Assembly (NCBI GenBank): GCA_963788935.1
Contig: CAWBIM010000003.1
Coordinates: 682,001-746,000, forward strand
DNA: 64,000 nt
DNA from: JAOPZW01 sp963788935
GTDB taxonomy: Bacteria > Actinomycetota > Thermoleophilia > Solirubrobacterales > Solirubrobacteraceae
Direction of reading: 5' to 3'
Made by a program: the position numbers and the translations under genes. Below, in pieces: positions 22,616-35,370 of the stretch; position 1 is the first letter of the stretch; the number at the start of each line of letters is the position of its first letter. Below the pieces are notes generated by a model. It did no database searches. It was not told the origin of the DNA and worked only from the letters and a program-made list of their open reading frames with translations.

Positions 22616-23913
22616 GGGGCGCCGTCGCCACGAACCCGCTGCTGCTGGCGCCCGATCCCGCCGTCCCCGGGCGCGACGTGCTGCTCGACGGCGAGGAGAT
22701 GGCCGAGCGCCTCTCGCGCCTGCTCGGCCGGGACGCCCCCGCGACGATCGACCGGTACGAGCGCGGGCGCGTGAAGTACAAGGTCGGCGAGAGCCTGCGC
22801 CTCGTCCACGAGCTCGAGATCGACGGCGCGCCGTGGCTCGTCGCGAGCCGGACGTTCCGCGACGGCCGCAGCGCGAGCGTGTACGAGCGGGCGCTCGCCG
22901 AGGCGCCCGACGCGGGCCCGCTGCACGCCGTCGCCCACGACCCGGAGCTCGAGACGGTGTTCTGGACGTTCCCCAACGACCGCAAGCTCGCGACGCTCCC
23001 GGCCCTCCTCCCCGGCACGGACACCGTCTCGCGGCTGCTCGGCCGCCCGATCGCCCGCACCGTCCTGGCCGCCTACGCGCCCGAGAAGTCCGCGACCGCC
23101 GCGTGCTTCGACGAGCTGCTCGGCCGCCCCGTCGCCTACGCGAAGGTCTTCGCCGACCCCGAGGAGCTCGCGCTCTCCCACCGCGCGCACCGGGCCATCT
23201 TCGACGTGCTCGGCACGGGCCACTCGGCGCTCCGCCTCCCGACCGTGCTCGCCTGCTCGGAGGACGACCGGATGCTCGTCGTCGAGGCGATCGAGGGCCG
23301 CCGCATCGACGCGATGCGCGGGCCGGAGCTGGTCGAGGCGATGCGCCGCTTCGGCGCCGCGCTGGCGACGCTCCACAGCCTGCCGGTCGACGTCGCGCTG
23401 CCGCGCTTCACGCGCCTCGACGCCGGGCGCCACATGCCGGCCGCCGAGGTCATCGGCCGCGCCCGCCCCGACGTCGCCGACGCCGCCGCGCGGGTCGCGG
23501 AGGCGCTCGAGGGCGCCGTGCCCGCCGCCGGCGAGACGGTCTGCCTGCACGGCGACGTGCACCTGAAGAACGGCCTCGTCCAGGGCCGCCGCGTCGCGCT
23601 CATCGACCTCGACCAGGCCGGCGAGGGCCCGCCCGCGGCCGACCTCGGCAGCGCCGTCGCGGCGCTCCGCTACCAGTACCTCGTCGCCGACGAGGTCACC
23701 CGCGGCGAGCGCGTGCAGCGCGCGCTGCTCGACGGCTACGCCGCCGTCCGCGACCTGCCGGCGCGCGACGAGCTCGACTGGCACGTCGCCGCCGCCCTGC
23801 TCACCGAGCGCGCGCTGCGCGCCGTGAACCGCATCCGCCCCGACGGGCTCGTCCACCTCGGCGCCGTCCTCGCCGACGCGCGCGCCGTGCTGCGCAAGGA
23901 GGCGCACCGATGA
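22612..23913 (+). CDS. APH/choline-kinase-like phosphotransferase
   Basis: 433 residues. It has the most canonical kinase site of the four APH-like proteins here: CLHGDVHLKN with H313, D315 and the expected Asn, followed by ALIDLDQA for metal binding. The N-lobe (about 40-200) includes VKYKVGESLRLVHELE and a YAKVFAD strand carrying a possible ATP-binding Lys. Probable small-molecule kinase on a sugar, aminoalcohol or nucleoside. Starts with GTG overlapping the heparinase stop; its own stop overlaps the next ATG. Confidence 0.82.
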   Translation: MRGAVATNPLLLAPDPAVPGRDVLLDGEEMAERLSRLLGRDAPATIDRYERGRVKYKVGESLRLVHELEIDGAPWLVASRTFRDGRSASVYERALAEAPDAGPLHAVAHDPELETVFWTFPNDRKLATLPALLPGTDTVSRLLGRPIARTVLAAYAPEKSATAACFDELLGRPVAYAKVFADPEELALSHRAHRAIFDVLGTGHSALRLPTVLACSEDDRMLVVEAIEGRRIDAMRGPELVEAMRRFGAALATLHSLPVDVALPRFTRLDAGRHMPAAEVIGRARPDVADAAARVAEALEGAVPAAGETVCLHGDVHLKNGLVQGRRVALIDLDQAGEGPPAADLGSAVAALRYQYLVADEVTRGERVQRALLDGYAAVRDLPARDELDWHVAAALLTERALRAVNRIRPDGLVHLGAVLADARAVLRKEAHR

Positions 23914-25132
23914 ACCGCCCGACCGTCCTGTTCTACTGCCAGCACTCGCTCGGCCTCGGCCACCTCGTGCGGTCGTTCGCGCTCGCCGCCGCCCTGACCG
24001 AGCGCTTTCGCGTCGTGCTCCTCAACGGCGGCCGCCTGCCGCGCGGGCTCCCGGTGCCGCCGGGCGTCGAGGTCGTCTCCCTGCCGCCGCTGGGCATGAC
24101 CGTCGACGGCGCGCTCGTCAGCCACGACCGCCGCCGCAGCACCGACCGCGCGCTGCAGCTGCGCCGCCGGCAGATGCTCGCGCTGCACGAGGAGCTCCGG
24201 CCCGACGTCCTGTTCGTCGAGCTGTTCCCGTTCGGGCGCAAGAAGTTCGCCGGCGAGCTCGTCCCGCTGCTCGAGGCCGCGCGCGACGCCGGCACCCTCA
24301 CCGTCTGCAGCCTGCGCGACATCCTCGTCGCCTCGCGCCACGACCAGCGCAAGTTCGACGAGCGGGCGAGCGTGCGGGCCAACGCGCTCCTCGACGCGAT
24401 CCTCGTGCACGCCGACCCCCGGTTCGCCCGCCTGGAGGAGTCCTTCCGACCCCGAGACCCCGCTCGAGGTGCCGGTCCACTACACGGGCTTCGTGCTGCC
24501 CGGCGGCGAGCGCGACAAGGCGCGCGCGCTGGCCCCGACCCCGCGCGCGGCGGCCCGTCCGCGCGTCGTCGTCTCGGCCGGCGGCGGCGCCTACGGCGGC
24601 GCCGCTCATGGCCGCGGCCATCGAGGCCCACCGGCTCGAGCTGGCCGACGCCGGCGTCGACGTCCGGATCATCGCCGGGCCGTTCCTGCCCGAGGCCGAG
24701 TGGCAGCTGCTGCGCGCGGCCGCCCAGGGGCGCCGCGGGCTCGAGGTTCGCCGCTCCGTGCCCGACCTCGTCGCCGAGCTGAGCACCGCGGCCGCGTCGG
24801 TGAGCCAGTGCGGCTACAACACCACGCTCGACCTGCTGCGCACCGGCGTCCCGGCGCTCGTCGTCCCGTTCGCCGAGGGCGGCGAGGACGAGCAGACGCG
24901 CCGCGCCGAGCGGCTCGAGCGCGTCGGCGCCGTGCGCGTCCTCGAGGCCGGCCGCGCCGACGGCGCCGGGCTGGCGGCCGCCGTCCGCGAGCTGCTCGCG
25001 TTCCGCCCCGAGCCCGTCGAGCTCGACCTCGACGGCGCGCGCAAGACGGCGCTCGTCGTCGGCAACATGCTCGCCCGGGCGGCCGCCCCGCCGCCGGACC
25101 CGTCGCGCCCGCTCCTGGGGATCGCCTCGTGA
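23910..25132 (+). CDS. COG4671-like glycosyltransferase (two one-base frame breaks)
   Basis: Correcting single extra bases at 24446-24447 and about 24604-24606 gives 406 residues. The N-terminus VLFYCQHSLGLGHLVRSFALA, the mid-part SLRDILVASRHDQRKFDERA and VPVHYTGFVLPGG, and the donor site SVSQCGYNTTLDLL with VVPFAEGGEDEQTRRAERL identify the fourth MurG-fold paralogue. The last motif is closest to true EpsI/COG4671 members. The start overlaps the kinase stop as ATGA and the stop overlaps the next GTG, which confirms both gene ends despite the frame breaks. Confidence 0.82.
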
Positions 25133-25886
25133 GCGCCTGGCTGCGACCGCTGCGCGCCGCGCTCGACGCCGCGCCGGAGCCGGTCACGTTCTTCTTCCGC
25201 GACGACGACGCGGGCTGGGCCGACGACCGGCTCGCCGGCCTGCTCGACCGGTTCGCCGTGCACGGCACGCCGATCGACCTCGCGGCGATCCCGGCCGACA
25301 TGACCCAGCGGCTGGCCGACGCGCTCGTCGCGCGGGCGGACGCCGGCGAGCCCGTCGGGATCCACCAGCACGGCTACGCGCACACGAACCACCAGGTCGA
25401 GGGCCGCAAGTGCGAGTTCGGCCCCGCCCGCTCCGCGACGCAGCAGCTCGCCGACATCGCCGACGGGCAGCGCATCCTGCGCGAGCTCCTCGGCCCGGCG
25501 CTGCAGCCGATGTTCACGCCGCCGTGGAACCGCTGCACCGAGGACACGGGCGCGAGCCTCGTCGACCTCGGGATCGAGGCGCTGTCGCGCGACCGCACCG
25601 CCGCGCCGCTCGGGCTCGACGGCCTGCGCGAGCTGCCGGTGCAGGTCGACTGGTTCGCGAAGCGCAAGGGCGTGCCTCTCGGCCGCGAGGCGGTCGGCGA
25701 GCAGCTCGCCGCACGGGCGGCAGAGCGCCCGCACCACTGGGCGTGATGCTGCATCACGCGGAGATGGACACGGAGGACATGACCGCCATGGAGGAGTTGC
25801 TCGACCTCGTCAGCGCCCATGGGCGCACCCGCTGCCTGTCGATGGCGGCCGTACTCGAGGAGACGTCGGTGGAGTGGTCGAAGTGA
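25129..25886 (+). CDS. polysaccharide-deacetylase-like protein (frame broken by one missing base)
   Basis: A deletion of one G near 25739-25741 separates the body (to HHWA) from the C-terminal part GVMLHHAEMDTEDMTAMEEL; restoring it gives 252 residues. The N-terminal FFFRDDDAGWADDRL carries the DD of NodB-type deacetylases, EPVGIHQHGYAHTNH has the His metal ligands, and FTPPWNRC is the catalytic-loop motif. Expected to remove acetyl groups from sugar residues or a related precursor. No signal peptide, so it probably acts on a cytoplasmic intermediate. The corrected stop overlaps the epimerase GTG by 4 nt, supporting the correction. Confidence 0.82.
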
Positions 25887-26863
25887 AGCGCGCGATCGTC
25901 ACCGGCGCCGCCGGCTTCATCGGCTCGCACCTGAGCGAGCGGCTGATCGCCGAGGGCTACAGCGTCACCGGCATCGACGCCTTCACGGCGTACTACGACC
26001 GGGCCGACAAGCTCGCGAACCTCACCGCGCTCGAGGGCGCGCCGCGCTTCGACCTCGTCGAGGGCGACCTCAACGACCTCGATCTGGCCCCGCTGTTCGC
26101 GGACGCGCCGGTCGTCTTCCACCTGGCCGCCCAGCCGGGCGTGCGCCTGAGCTTCGGCGAGGGCTTCGCCCGCTACACGGCCGACAACATCCTCGCCACC
26201 CAGCGGGTGCTCGAGGCCGCGAGCGCCGCGGGCTGCCCGCGCGTCGTGTGGGCGTCGTCCTCCTCGGTCTACGGCGACGCCGCCGCCTACCCGTGCGTCG
26301 AGGCGACCACCCCGACGGCCCCGCGCTCGCCCTACGGCGTGACCAAGCGCGCGTGCGAGGACCTCGCCGCCGTCTACGGCAACGCCGGGCTCAGCACCGC
26401 CGGCCTGCGCTACTTCACCGTCTACGGGCCGCGCCAGCGCCCGGACATGGCGATGCGCAAGCTCTGCGAGGCGCTGCTCGACGGCGCGAGCTTCCCGCTG
26501 TACGGCGACGGCAGCCAGTCGCGCGACTTCACCCACGTCGCCGACGCGGTCGACGCCACGTTCCGGGCCGGGTTCGCCCCCGACACGGCCCGGATCTACA
26601 ACGTCGGCGGCGGCCACGAGGCCACGCTCGCGGAGGTCATCGCGCTGCTCGAGGAGCTCGCGGACCGCCCGGCCGTGCTCGACCGCCGCCCCGCCCAGGC
26701 GGGCGACGTGAAGCGCACGTCGGCCGACACGACGCGAGCCGAGGCCGACCTCGGCTGGCAGCCGAGCGTCGGGCTGCGCGAAGGCCTGCGCAGTCAGTTC
26801 GACTGGGTGTCCGCCCGCCGCGCGACGCTCGCTCCCGCGCAGGCGGTGCCGCAAACCGCGTGA
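25883..26863 (+). CDS. NAD-dependent sugar epimerase/dehydratase (extended SDR)
   Basis: 326 residues. GAAGFIGSH is the Rossmann glycine motif, SSSSVYGD supplies the catalytic Ser, and YGVTK the catalytic Tyr/Lys. GPRQRPDMAM and GDGSQSRDFTHVADAVDA are typical of UDP-glucuronate or UDP-glucose 4-epimerase-like enzymes. It would make the nucleotide sugar used by the neighbouring transferases; the exact sugar cannot be told from sequence. GTG 25883 is preferred over GTG 25874 because GGAG precedes it by 8 nt and it overlaps the deacetylase stop. It is the last gene of the coupled operon. Confidence 0.9.
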   Translation: MKRAIVTGAAGFIGSHLSERLIAEGYSVTGIDAFTAYYDRADKLANLTALEGAPRFDLVEGDLNDLDLAPLFADAPVVFHLAAQPGVRLSFGEGFARYTADNILATQRVLEAASAAGCPRVVWASSSSVYGDAAAYPCVEATTPTAPRSPYGVTKRACEDLAAVYGNAGLSTAGLRYFTVYGPRQRPDMAMRKLCEALLDGASFPLYGDGSQSRDFTHVADAVDATFRAGFAPDTARIYNVGGGHEATLAEVIALLEELADRPAVLDRRPAQAGDVKRTSADTTRAEADLGWQPSVGLREGLRSQFDWVSARRATLAPAQAVPQTA

Positions 26864-26871
26864 CGATTCAC

Positions 26872-26898
26872 CCCGTGTCGACGTCATGTCGACATGGG
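26872..26898 (+). promoter_or_regulatory. hairpin covering the start codon of the next kinase gene
   Basis: CCCGTGTCGAC (26872-26882) pairs with GTCGACATGGG (26888-26898) around a 5-nt loop with a single G-U pair. The ATG at 26894-26896 lies inside the right arm. It may terminate the upstream operon, or block translation of the kinase unless opened. No in-frame alternative start lies just upstream. Confidence 0.55.
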
Positions 26899-28092
26899 GT
26901 TCACACCGCCGGCGACCCGGCCCGTCCGCTTCGAGCCGTTCCGGACGGGCCACGCCGTCGGCGCGGCGCTCGAGCCGCTGCTCGCGCAGGTCGCCGAGGA
27001 CCCGGTGCTCCGCGGCGACGGGGCCCCGGGCGGCGGTGGTCCCGTCGCGCTGCGCAGCCGCCTGTGGGCCGGCCCGGGCGCGGACGGCGGGGCGGTCGTC
27101 GAGCGCTTCTGGTGGTGCGCGCAGTGGCGCGACCCCGCCGTGCCGGGCGGCTACGGCGCGCGCACGCTGCTGTACGACGCGCGGCGCGGCGCGCCGGCCG
27201 TCTTCGCCTTCCCCGAGGACCCGCGCCTGCCGGCCGCGGCGGCGCCCGACGGGCCGCTCACGCTCCCGGGCGTCGAGGTGCTGCGCTACATCCCGCTGCG
27301 GCGGATGACGTACCGCGGCGCGACGACGGTGGTCAAGCTCAAGCGGCCCGCGAGCCTCGCGCGCTCCTACGCGCGGGTGGCGGCCGCGTTCGCGGCGACC
27401 CGCGGCAGCGCCGTCCGGGCGCCCGAGCCGCGCGGCCTGGACTGCGCCCGCGGCCGGTTCGAGCAGGAGCTCCTGCCCGGCCGGCCGCTGGTGGACGTGA
27501 TCACGGCGGACACCGCGGAGCGCCTCCTCGGTGCGCTCGGCGCCTTCCAGGCCGCCGTCCACGCCCTGCCCACGGCGGGCCTGCCGGCCCTCGACCCGGC
27601 GGCCGTCGCCGGCGCGCTCACCGCCGACGCGGCCGCGATCGCCTTCGCCGTCCCGGACCACGCCGCCGCGCTCGGGCGCGTCGTGCGCCGCCTGACGGGC
27701 GAGATCGCCGCCTCGGGCGCCGGCGAGCAGCGCTTCTGCCACGGCGACCCGGCGCTCGACCAGTTCCTGCTCGACGGCGACGACCTCGCGATGGTCGACC
27801 TCGAGGACGCGGCCGCGGGCGATCCCTACGCCGACCTCGGCGCGCTGCTCGCCGCGCTGCGGGCCGACGTCCCGGAGCTGTGCGCCGGGGCGGCGGGCGA
27901 GCGCCTGGCCGCCGCGTACCTCGACGGCTACCGCGAGCGGGCGGGGACGCCGCTCGACGAGCGCCGCCTGCGCGCCCACCGCGAGCGCGCGGACCTCGCC
28001 GTCCTCGCGGGCCGCCTGCGGCGCGGCCGCGCCACGACGGCGGAGATCGCAGCCGCGGTCGCGCGGCTCGACCCCGGAACGCGGCGCGCGCG

Positions 28093-31221
<3,129 letters not shown>

Positions 31222-31482
31222 GAGCAATCCCTGCTCCGGCGGCGAGCGTCGGTGCGCCGCGAGGGTACCGCCCATTGTCGCGCGCGCGGGACGCGGCGGG
31301 GAGCGGACCTTGGCCCGGGATCGACCGGGACTTTCGCCGGGGGTGGGACCCGGACCCGGGGCGATCGGCCCGGCGCCGTGGGCGCCTGTCGTGGTACGGC
31401 TCCCCGCACCCTCCGAGGGGTCCGATCCACACGATGCGGACGCCTGCCAGCGCGATGGGAGCGGGACCCGGCCGCTGGGACT
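31222..31482. other. non-coding promoter region of the ABC-kinase gene
   Basis: No gene supported. GGAG lies about 12 nt before the ATG at 31221. The region has several short G/C dyads, for example GGCGCC-gtg-GGCGCC near 31371-31385. It is the intergenic space between the exporter (minus) and the small ORFs (plus). Confidence 0.35.
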
Positions 31483-31581
31483 ATGAGTCCCATGAACCCT
31501 TCGCTGCTCCACATCACCCACGCCGACGCCATGCGCGCCGAGCAGACCCGTCGCAGCCGCCGCCGCAACCGGCGCCGCTAG
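31483..31581 (+). CDS. possible 32-residue basic peptide
   Basis: A short frame starting MSPMNPSLLHITHAD and ending in an Arg-rich stretch (RRSRRRNRRR). No good ribosome site precedes the ATG at 31483. It lies 34 nt before a second small ORF that does have one. Weakly supported; could be a leader peptide or chance. Confidence 0.3.
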   Translation: MSPMNPSLLHITHADAMRAEQTRRSRRRNRRR

Positions 31582-31614
31582 CCGCCCACCCGCACCACCC
31601 GGAGGAGAACCGTC

Positions 31615-31716
31615 ATGACCGCCCCGTCCCGCACCGGCCGCCACAGCCACATGCGCCCCGTCGTCCGCCCGCTCCCGCGCCCCGCCGGCGCGCTCAGCCT
31701 CGCGACGACCTGGTAG
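31615..31716 (+). CDS. possible 33-residue basic peptide with strong ribosome site
   Basis: GGAGGAG lies 7 nt before the ATG at 31615, the main reason to list it. The peptide MTAPSRTGRHSHMRPVVRPL... is basic, Pro-rich, and ends ATTW. No relative is recognised. It converges on the histidine kinase gene ending at 31754. A small secreted or regulatory peptide is possible but unproven. Confidence 0.45.
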   Translation: MTAPSRTGRHSHMRPVVRPLPRPAGALSLATTW

Positions 31717-31753
31717 GGACGGGCAGCGCGGGGCCCTCCGCCTCGCGCATCCC

Positions 31754-33799
31754 TCACGCGGACGCGCACGGCAGCGTCGCCCGCAGCGTCGTCCCGGACC
31801 CTTCCGGGCTCGACACATCAAGCCGGCCGCCCAGCGCCTCGACGCGGTCGGTCAGGCCGCGGAGCCCCGACCCGCGCATGGCATCCGCCCCGCCGACCCC
31901 GTCGTCGGCGACCTCGACCACCAGCACGCCGTCGTCGCGGCTGATCTCGACGCGCGCCGCCGATGCGCACGCGTACTTCGCGACGTTCGTGAGCGCCTCG
32001 GAGACCACGTAGTACGCGGCCGCCTCGACCGGGCCGGGCAACCGGCCGTCGATCTCGCCGCCGACGTCGACCGGGACCGGCGCGCGCGTCGCGAGGGCGT
32101 CGACCGCCGGACCGAGGCCCCGCTCCGTCAGGACCGCCGGGTGCAGGCCGCGGGCGATCTCGCGCAGCTCGGCGAGCGCCTGCTCGAGCTCGGTGCCCGC
32201 CTGGGCGAGCAACCGGCCGGCCGTGTCCTGGTCGTCCGCGAGCTTGCGCTCGGCCATCCGGACCGTGAGCGCGAGCGCCACCAGGCGCTGCTGGGCACCG
32301 TCGTGGAGGTTGCGCTCCAGGCGCCGGCGCGCCTCGTCGCCCGCCTGCACGATCCGCCGCCGCGACGCGGCCAGCAGCTCGCGCGCCTGCGCGTTGGCCA
32401 GCGCCTGGGCCACGAGCTCGGCGAAGTCCGAGATCCGCTCCTCGTCGCCCGGGCCGAACGCGCCCGCGCGCACGGAGGACACGATCACGGCGCCCCAGAG
32501 CCGCCCGCCCAGCGTGATCGGCGCGGCGACCGCGCAGCGGAACCCGAGCGCGCGCAGCCGCTCGGCGAGGATGCCGGGGACGCCGTCGTAGGACTCGATG
32601 CGCACGGGCCGGCCGGTGCGGCGGACGACCACCGAGGCGGTGTCGCCGCCGTCGAGCGCGACGCTCCCGCCGACCTCCACCGCGGGCGTGCCGTGCGCGC
32701 TCCACGCCCCGACGACCGACGCCGCGTCGCCGTCCTCGTAGCGGACCATGTTCGCCGACTGCGCGCCGAGCAGCCGGCCGACCTCCTCGGTCACGGCGGA
32801 GAAGACCTCGCGCGGGTCGCCCTCGCTGGCGACGAGCGTCGCGACCCGCCGCAGCGCGGCCTGCTCGGCCGCGAGGGCGCGCACCGCCTCGTCCGCGCGC
32901 CGGCGGTCGGTGACGTCGCGGACGAAGCCGGTGAACAGCGTCGGGCCGTCGAGCTCGGGCTCCGTGATCGCGACCTCCACCGGGAACAGGCTGCCGTCGG
33001 CGCGCTGGCCGTCGAGCTCGAGCGGGTGGTCGAGCATCCGCCCGTGCCCGGTCTCGAGATAGCGGCGCACCCCGCGGCGGTGGGCCTCGCGCAGGTGCTC
33101 GGGGACGATCAGGTCGGCGAGGTCGCGGCCGACCATCGCCTCGGCGCGGTAGCCGAAGGTGCGCTCGGTCGCGGCGTTGACCTCGACGACCCGCCCTTCG
33201 GCGTCCATCGTGATGATGCAGTCGAAGGCCGCGTCGAGGATCGCGCTCTTGCGGGCGATGCTGTCGCGCAGCGCCCCCTCGGCGCGGGCGCGCTCGATCG
33301 CCTGGCCGATCTGGCGGCCGAGGCTCTCGAGCGTCTGCAGCATCTGGCCGTCCGGGCGCATCGGCTCGCGCGCGAACAGCTCGATCGCGCCGATGACCGC
33401 GCGCCCGCCGCGGGTCGGGAAGCAGACCGCGCCGTGGAGCCCGGCCCGGCGGGCCGCCCCGGCGCGCGGGAAGCTCGCGTCGCCCGCGATGTCGCCGACG
33501 CGCAGCGCCCGCCCCGAACGCCAGACCCGGCCGGGCAGGCCCTCGCCGCGGGCGAACCGCAGCTGCCGCGTGGCCTGCGTGAACGGGCCGCCCCGGACAC
33601 CGGGCGCCGCCCAGGTCTCGACGCACGCCATCGTCCCGTCCGGCTCGATCTCCCACGCCGCGGCGAGGCACCAGTCGAGCGCCGTGCCGATCGCCTCGAG
33701 CAGCGGCGGGTACACGCGCGGGAGCGCGGCGCCCTGGGCGAGGACGCGCGCGACGGCATGCTCGGCTTCGAGGAGGTCGGCCGGGTCCCGCGACTGCAC
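31754..33799 (-). CDS. soluble GAF-PAS-GAF sensor histidine kinase
   Basis: 681 residues without membrane helices. Domain order: GAF (about 25-175), PAS (185-300, FDCIITMDAEGRVVEVNAA), GAF (325-480), HisKA_3 with phosphoacceptor H499 in ERNLHDGAQQR, and HATPase (SEALTNVAKYA, VADDGVGGA, GLRGLTDRVEALGG). It is an orphan: no response regulator is adjacent. The nearest NarL-type regulator (10593) already has its own kinase. A closely similar kinase core lies at 52806. Likely senses redox, gas or a small ligand in the cytoplasm; the ligand is unknown. Confidence 0.92.
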   Translation of the reverse strand: MQSRDPADLLEAEHAVARVLAQGAALPRVYPPLLEAIGTALDWCLAAAWEIEPDGTMACVETWAAPGVRGGPFTQATRQLRFARGEGLPGRVWRSGRALRVGDIAGDASFPRAGAARRAGLHGAVCFPTRGGRAVIGAIELFAREPMRPDGQMLQTLESLGRQIGQAIERARAEGALRDSIARKSAILDAAFDCIITMDAEGRVVEVNAATERTFGYRAEAMVGRDLADLIVPEHLREAHRRGVRRYLETGHGRMLDHPLELDGQRADGSLFPVEVAITEPELDGPTLFTGFVRDVTDRRRADEAVRALAAEQAALRRVATLVASEGDPREVFSAVTEEVGRLLGAQSANMVRYEDGDAASVVGAWSAHGTPAVEVGGSVALDGGDTASVVVRRTGRPVRIESYDGVPGILAERLRALGFRCAVAAPITLGGRLWGAVIVSSVRAGAFGPGDEERISDFAELVAQALANAQARELLAASRRRIVQAGDEARRRLERNLHDGAQQRLVALALTVRMAERKLADDQDTAGRLLAQAGTELEQALAELREIARGLHPAVLTERGLGPAVDALATRAPVPVDVGGEIDGRLPGPVEAAAYYVVSEALTNVAKYACASAARVEISRDDGVLVVEVADDGVGGADAMRGSGLRGLTDRVEALGGRLDVSSPEGSGTTLRATLPCASA

Positions 33800-33841
33800 C
33801 CTCCGAATGTCGCAGATCGGGCGGCCGGCCGGGGGGCGCGA

Positions 33842-34114
33842 CTAGGCCTCGCGCTCCTCGAGGCGCAGCGCCGCCGCCTCGGCCGCGGCGGAGCGCCGCG
33901 CGGGCGCCGGGGTCTCGTCGCGGTCGACGACGAACGCGACGCGCACGAGCGCCCGCCACTCCTTCAGGCCGTCGCCCCGCAGGCCCTTCGAGACGACGTC
34001 GACCCCGGTGATGTTGCGCACCGTGCGCCGGGCCTCGTCGAGCGCCTGGCGGACGGCGTCGTCGGAGCCGGTCGTCGAGCGGCCGATGATCTCGATCGTC
34101 TTCGCGGCGGCCAT
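33842..34114 (-). CDS. dodecin-family flavin-binding protein
   Basis: 90 residues. The core KTIEIIGRSTTGSDDAVRQAL and VSKGLRGDGLKEWRALVRVAFVV matches dodecins, including the Trp that stacks on flavin. Dodecamers store or buffer FMN/riboflavin. The last 20 or so residues are an Ala/Arg/Glu tail beyond the usual 68-70-residue fold. It lies between the orphan histidine kinase and a histidine phosphatase on the same strand. Confidence 0.9.
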   Translation of the reverse strand: MAAAKTIEIIGRSTTGSDDAVRQALDEARRTVRNITGVDVVSKGLRGDGLKEWRALVRVAFVVDRDETPAPARRSAAAEAAALRLEEREA

Positions 34115-34157
34115 GTCTCCTCCTCGTGGGACCTGCGGGCGGGCGGAGCCGCGGAGC

Positions 34158-34835
34158 CTAACCCGCGACCGGCTGCTCGAGGTGCGTCGTGTCGTTGAAC
34201 GTCCGCAGCAGCCAGCGCCCGCTCGGGAACACGACGAGGCGGGAGATCGACGCGTTGTCCACGTGGACGAACGCGAGCGCGCGGCTGCCGGTCGCCTGAC
34301 GGCACATTTCGCCGATCACGCCGCCGTGGAGGACCGCCGCGGCGACCGCGCCCGGGCCGGTCGCGTCGACGATCGCCGCGACCCCGCGGCGCACGCGGCT
34401 CGCGAGGGCGTGCATCGGCTCGGCGCCCGGGATGACGTCCCAGCGCTGCTCGGTGAAGACGCGGCGGACGAGCGGGTCGCGCTCGGCGACGCGGATGCGG
34501 AACTCGCCGCCCTCGAGCTCGCCGAGGTGGACCTCGCGCAGGTCCTCGACGACCGTCGGCTCGAGGCCGGTGCGGGCGCACAGCGGCGCGGCGGTCTCGG
34601 CCGTGCGGCGCAGCGGCGTCACGAACACGCCCGCGAAGCGCTCCGGCGCCAGGCGCGCACCGACCGCCTCGGCCTGCTCGCGGCCCTCGGGCGCCAGCGG
34701 CGGGTCGGCGTGGCCGCCGACGAGCGGGAACGGCACACCGGGCTCGGCCGCGGCGGACGCGCCGTGGCGGATCATCACGATCTCGGTGGCGTCGTCGGGC
34801 GGGACGAACGGGCGCTGCGGGAACTGCTGGGTCAT
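34158..34835 (-). CDS. histidine phosphatase superfamily protein
   Basis: 225 residues. The RHG catalytic motif is in EIVMIRHGASA, the second His in AVLHGGVIGEMC, and Arg/Glu active-site residues in PLRRTAETA and DLREVHLGELEGGEF. This is the phosphoglycerate-mutase-like branch with broad small-molecule phosphatase activity. Substrate unknown. Lies 43 nt upstream of dodecin. Confidence 0.92.
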   Translation of the reverse strand: MTQQFPQRPFVPPDDATEIVMIRHGASAAAEPGVPFPLVGGHADPPLAPEGREQAEAVGARLAPERFAGVFVTPLRRTAETAAPLCARTGLEPTVVEDLREVHLGELEGGEFRIRVAERDPLVRRVFTEQRWDVIPGAEPMHALASRVRRGVAAIVDATGPGAVAAAVLHGGVIGEMCRQATGSRALAFVHVDNASISRLVVFPSGRWLLRTFNDTTHLEQPVAG

Positions 34836-34863
34836 GGCCGGCAGGTTGCCAGCCGGACCTCGC

Positions 34864-35370
34864 TCAGGTGGTCGCGGTCCCGGAGGTCGTGCCGGTCGAG
34901 GCCGTGCCGCTCGAGTCCGACGTCGTCGTGGTCTTCGACGAGTCGCTGCTCGTGCCGTTGTCGGCGGTCGCCTCGCGCTTGCGCCCGACCTCGTAGACCT
35001 TGCGGTCCTCGCCGGTGCCGTAGACGTGGAACTCGCGGCCCTCGCGCTTGACGATCAGGAACGCGCGGCCGTCGCGGCCGTTGCCGGTGTTGTTGATGAA
35101 CATCCCGTTGCGCGGGCCGGCGACGATCTCCTTGTAGGAGTGGCCCTCGACCGCCTGGGTGCGCTCGCCCTTCGGGGCGTCGGTGGTGGTCTTGCTCTTG
35201 GCCTCGGTCGTCTTGGCGGACGAGGACGCGGTCGTGTCCTTGTCCTCGGTGCTCTTCACCGCGGCGGCCTGGACCTGCGCGAACGACGTGCTCGCCGCGC
35301 GGGCCGCCGACGTGCGGTGGGTCTCGGCCGGCGTGGCGGCGGTGGTCAGGGCGGAGACGGCGTGGGTCAT
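34864..35370 (-). CDS. low-complexity Ser/Thr-rich protein of unknown function
   Basis: 168 residues. A Thr/Ser/Ala-rich N-terminal third and a Ser/Thr C-terminal tail (DNGTSSDSSKTTTTSDSSG) flank a compact central domain (about 70-130) with HSYKEIVAGPRNGMFINN and AFLIVKREGREFHVYG. There is no signal peptide or membrane helix. Its ATG overlaps the stop of the membrane-anchored protein upstream (ATGA), so they act together. No family recognised; composition suggests an exported or surface linker-type protein. Confidence 0.7.
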   Translation of the reverse strand: MTHAVSALTTAATPAETHRTSAARAASTSFAQVQAAAVKSTEDKDTTASSSAKTTEAKSKTTTDAPKGERTQAVEGHSYKEIVAGPRNGMFINNTGNGRDGRAFLIVKREGREFHVYGTGEDRKVYEVGRKREATADNGTSSDSSKTTTTSDSSGTASTGTTSGTATT

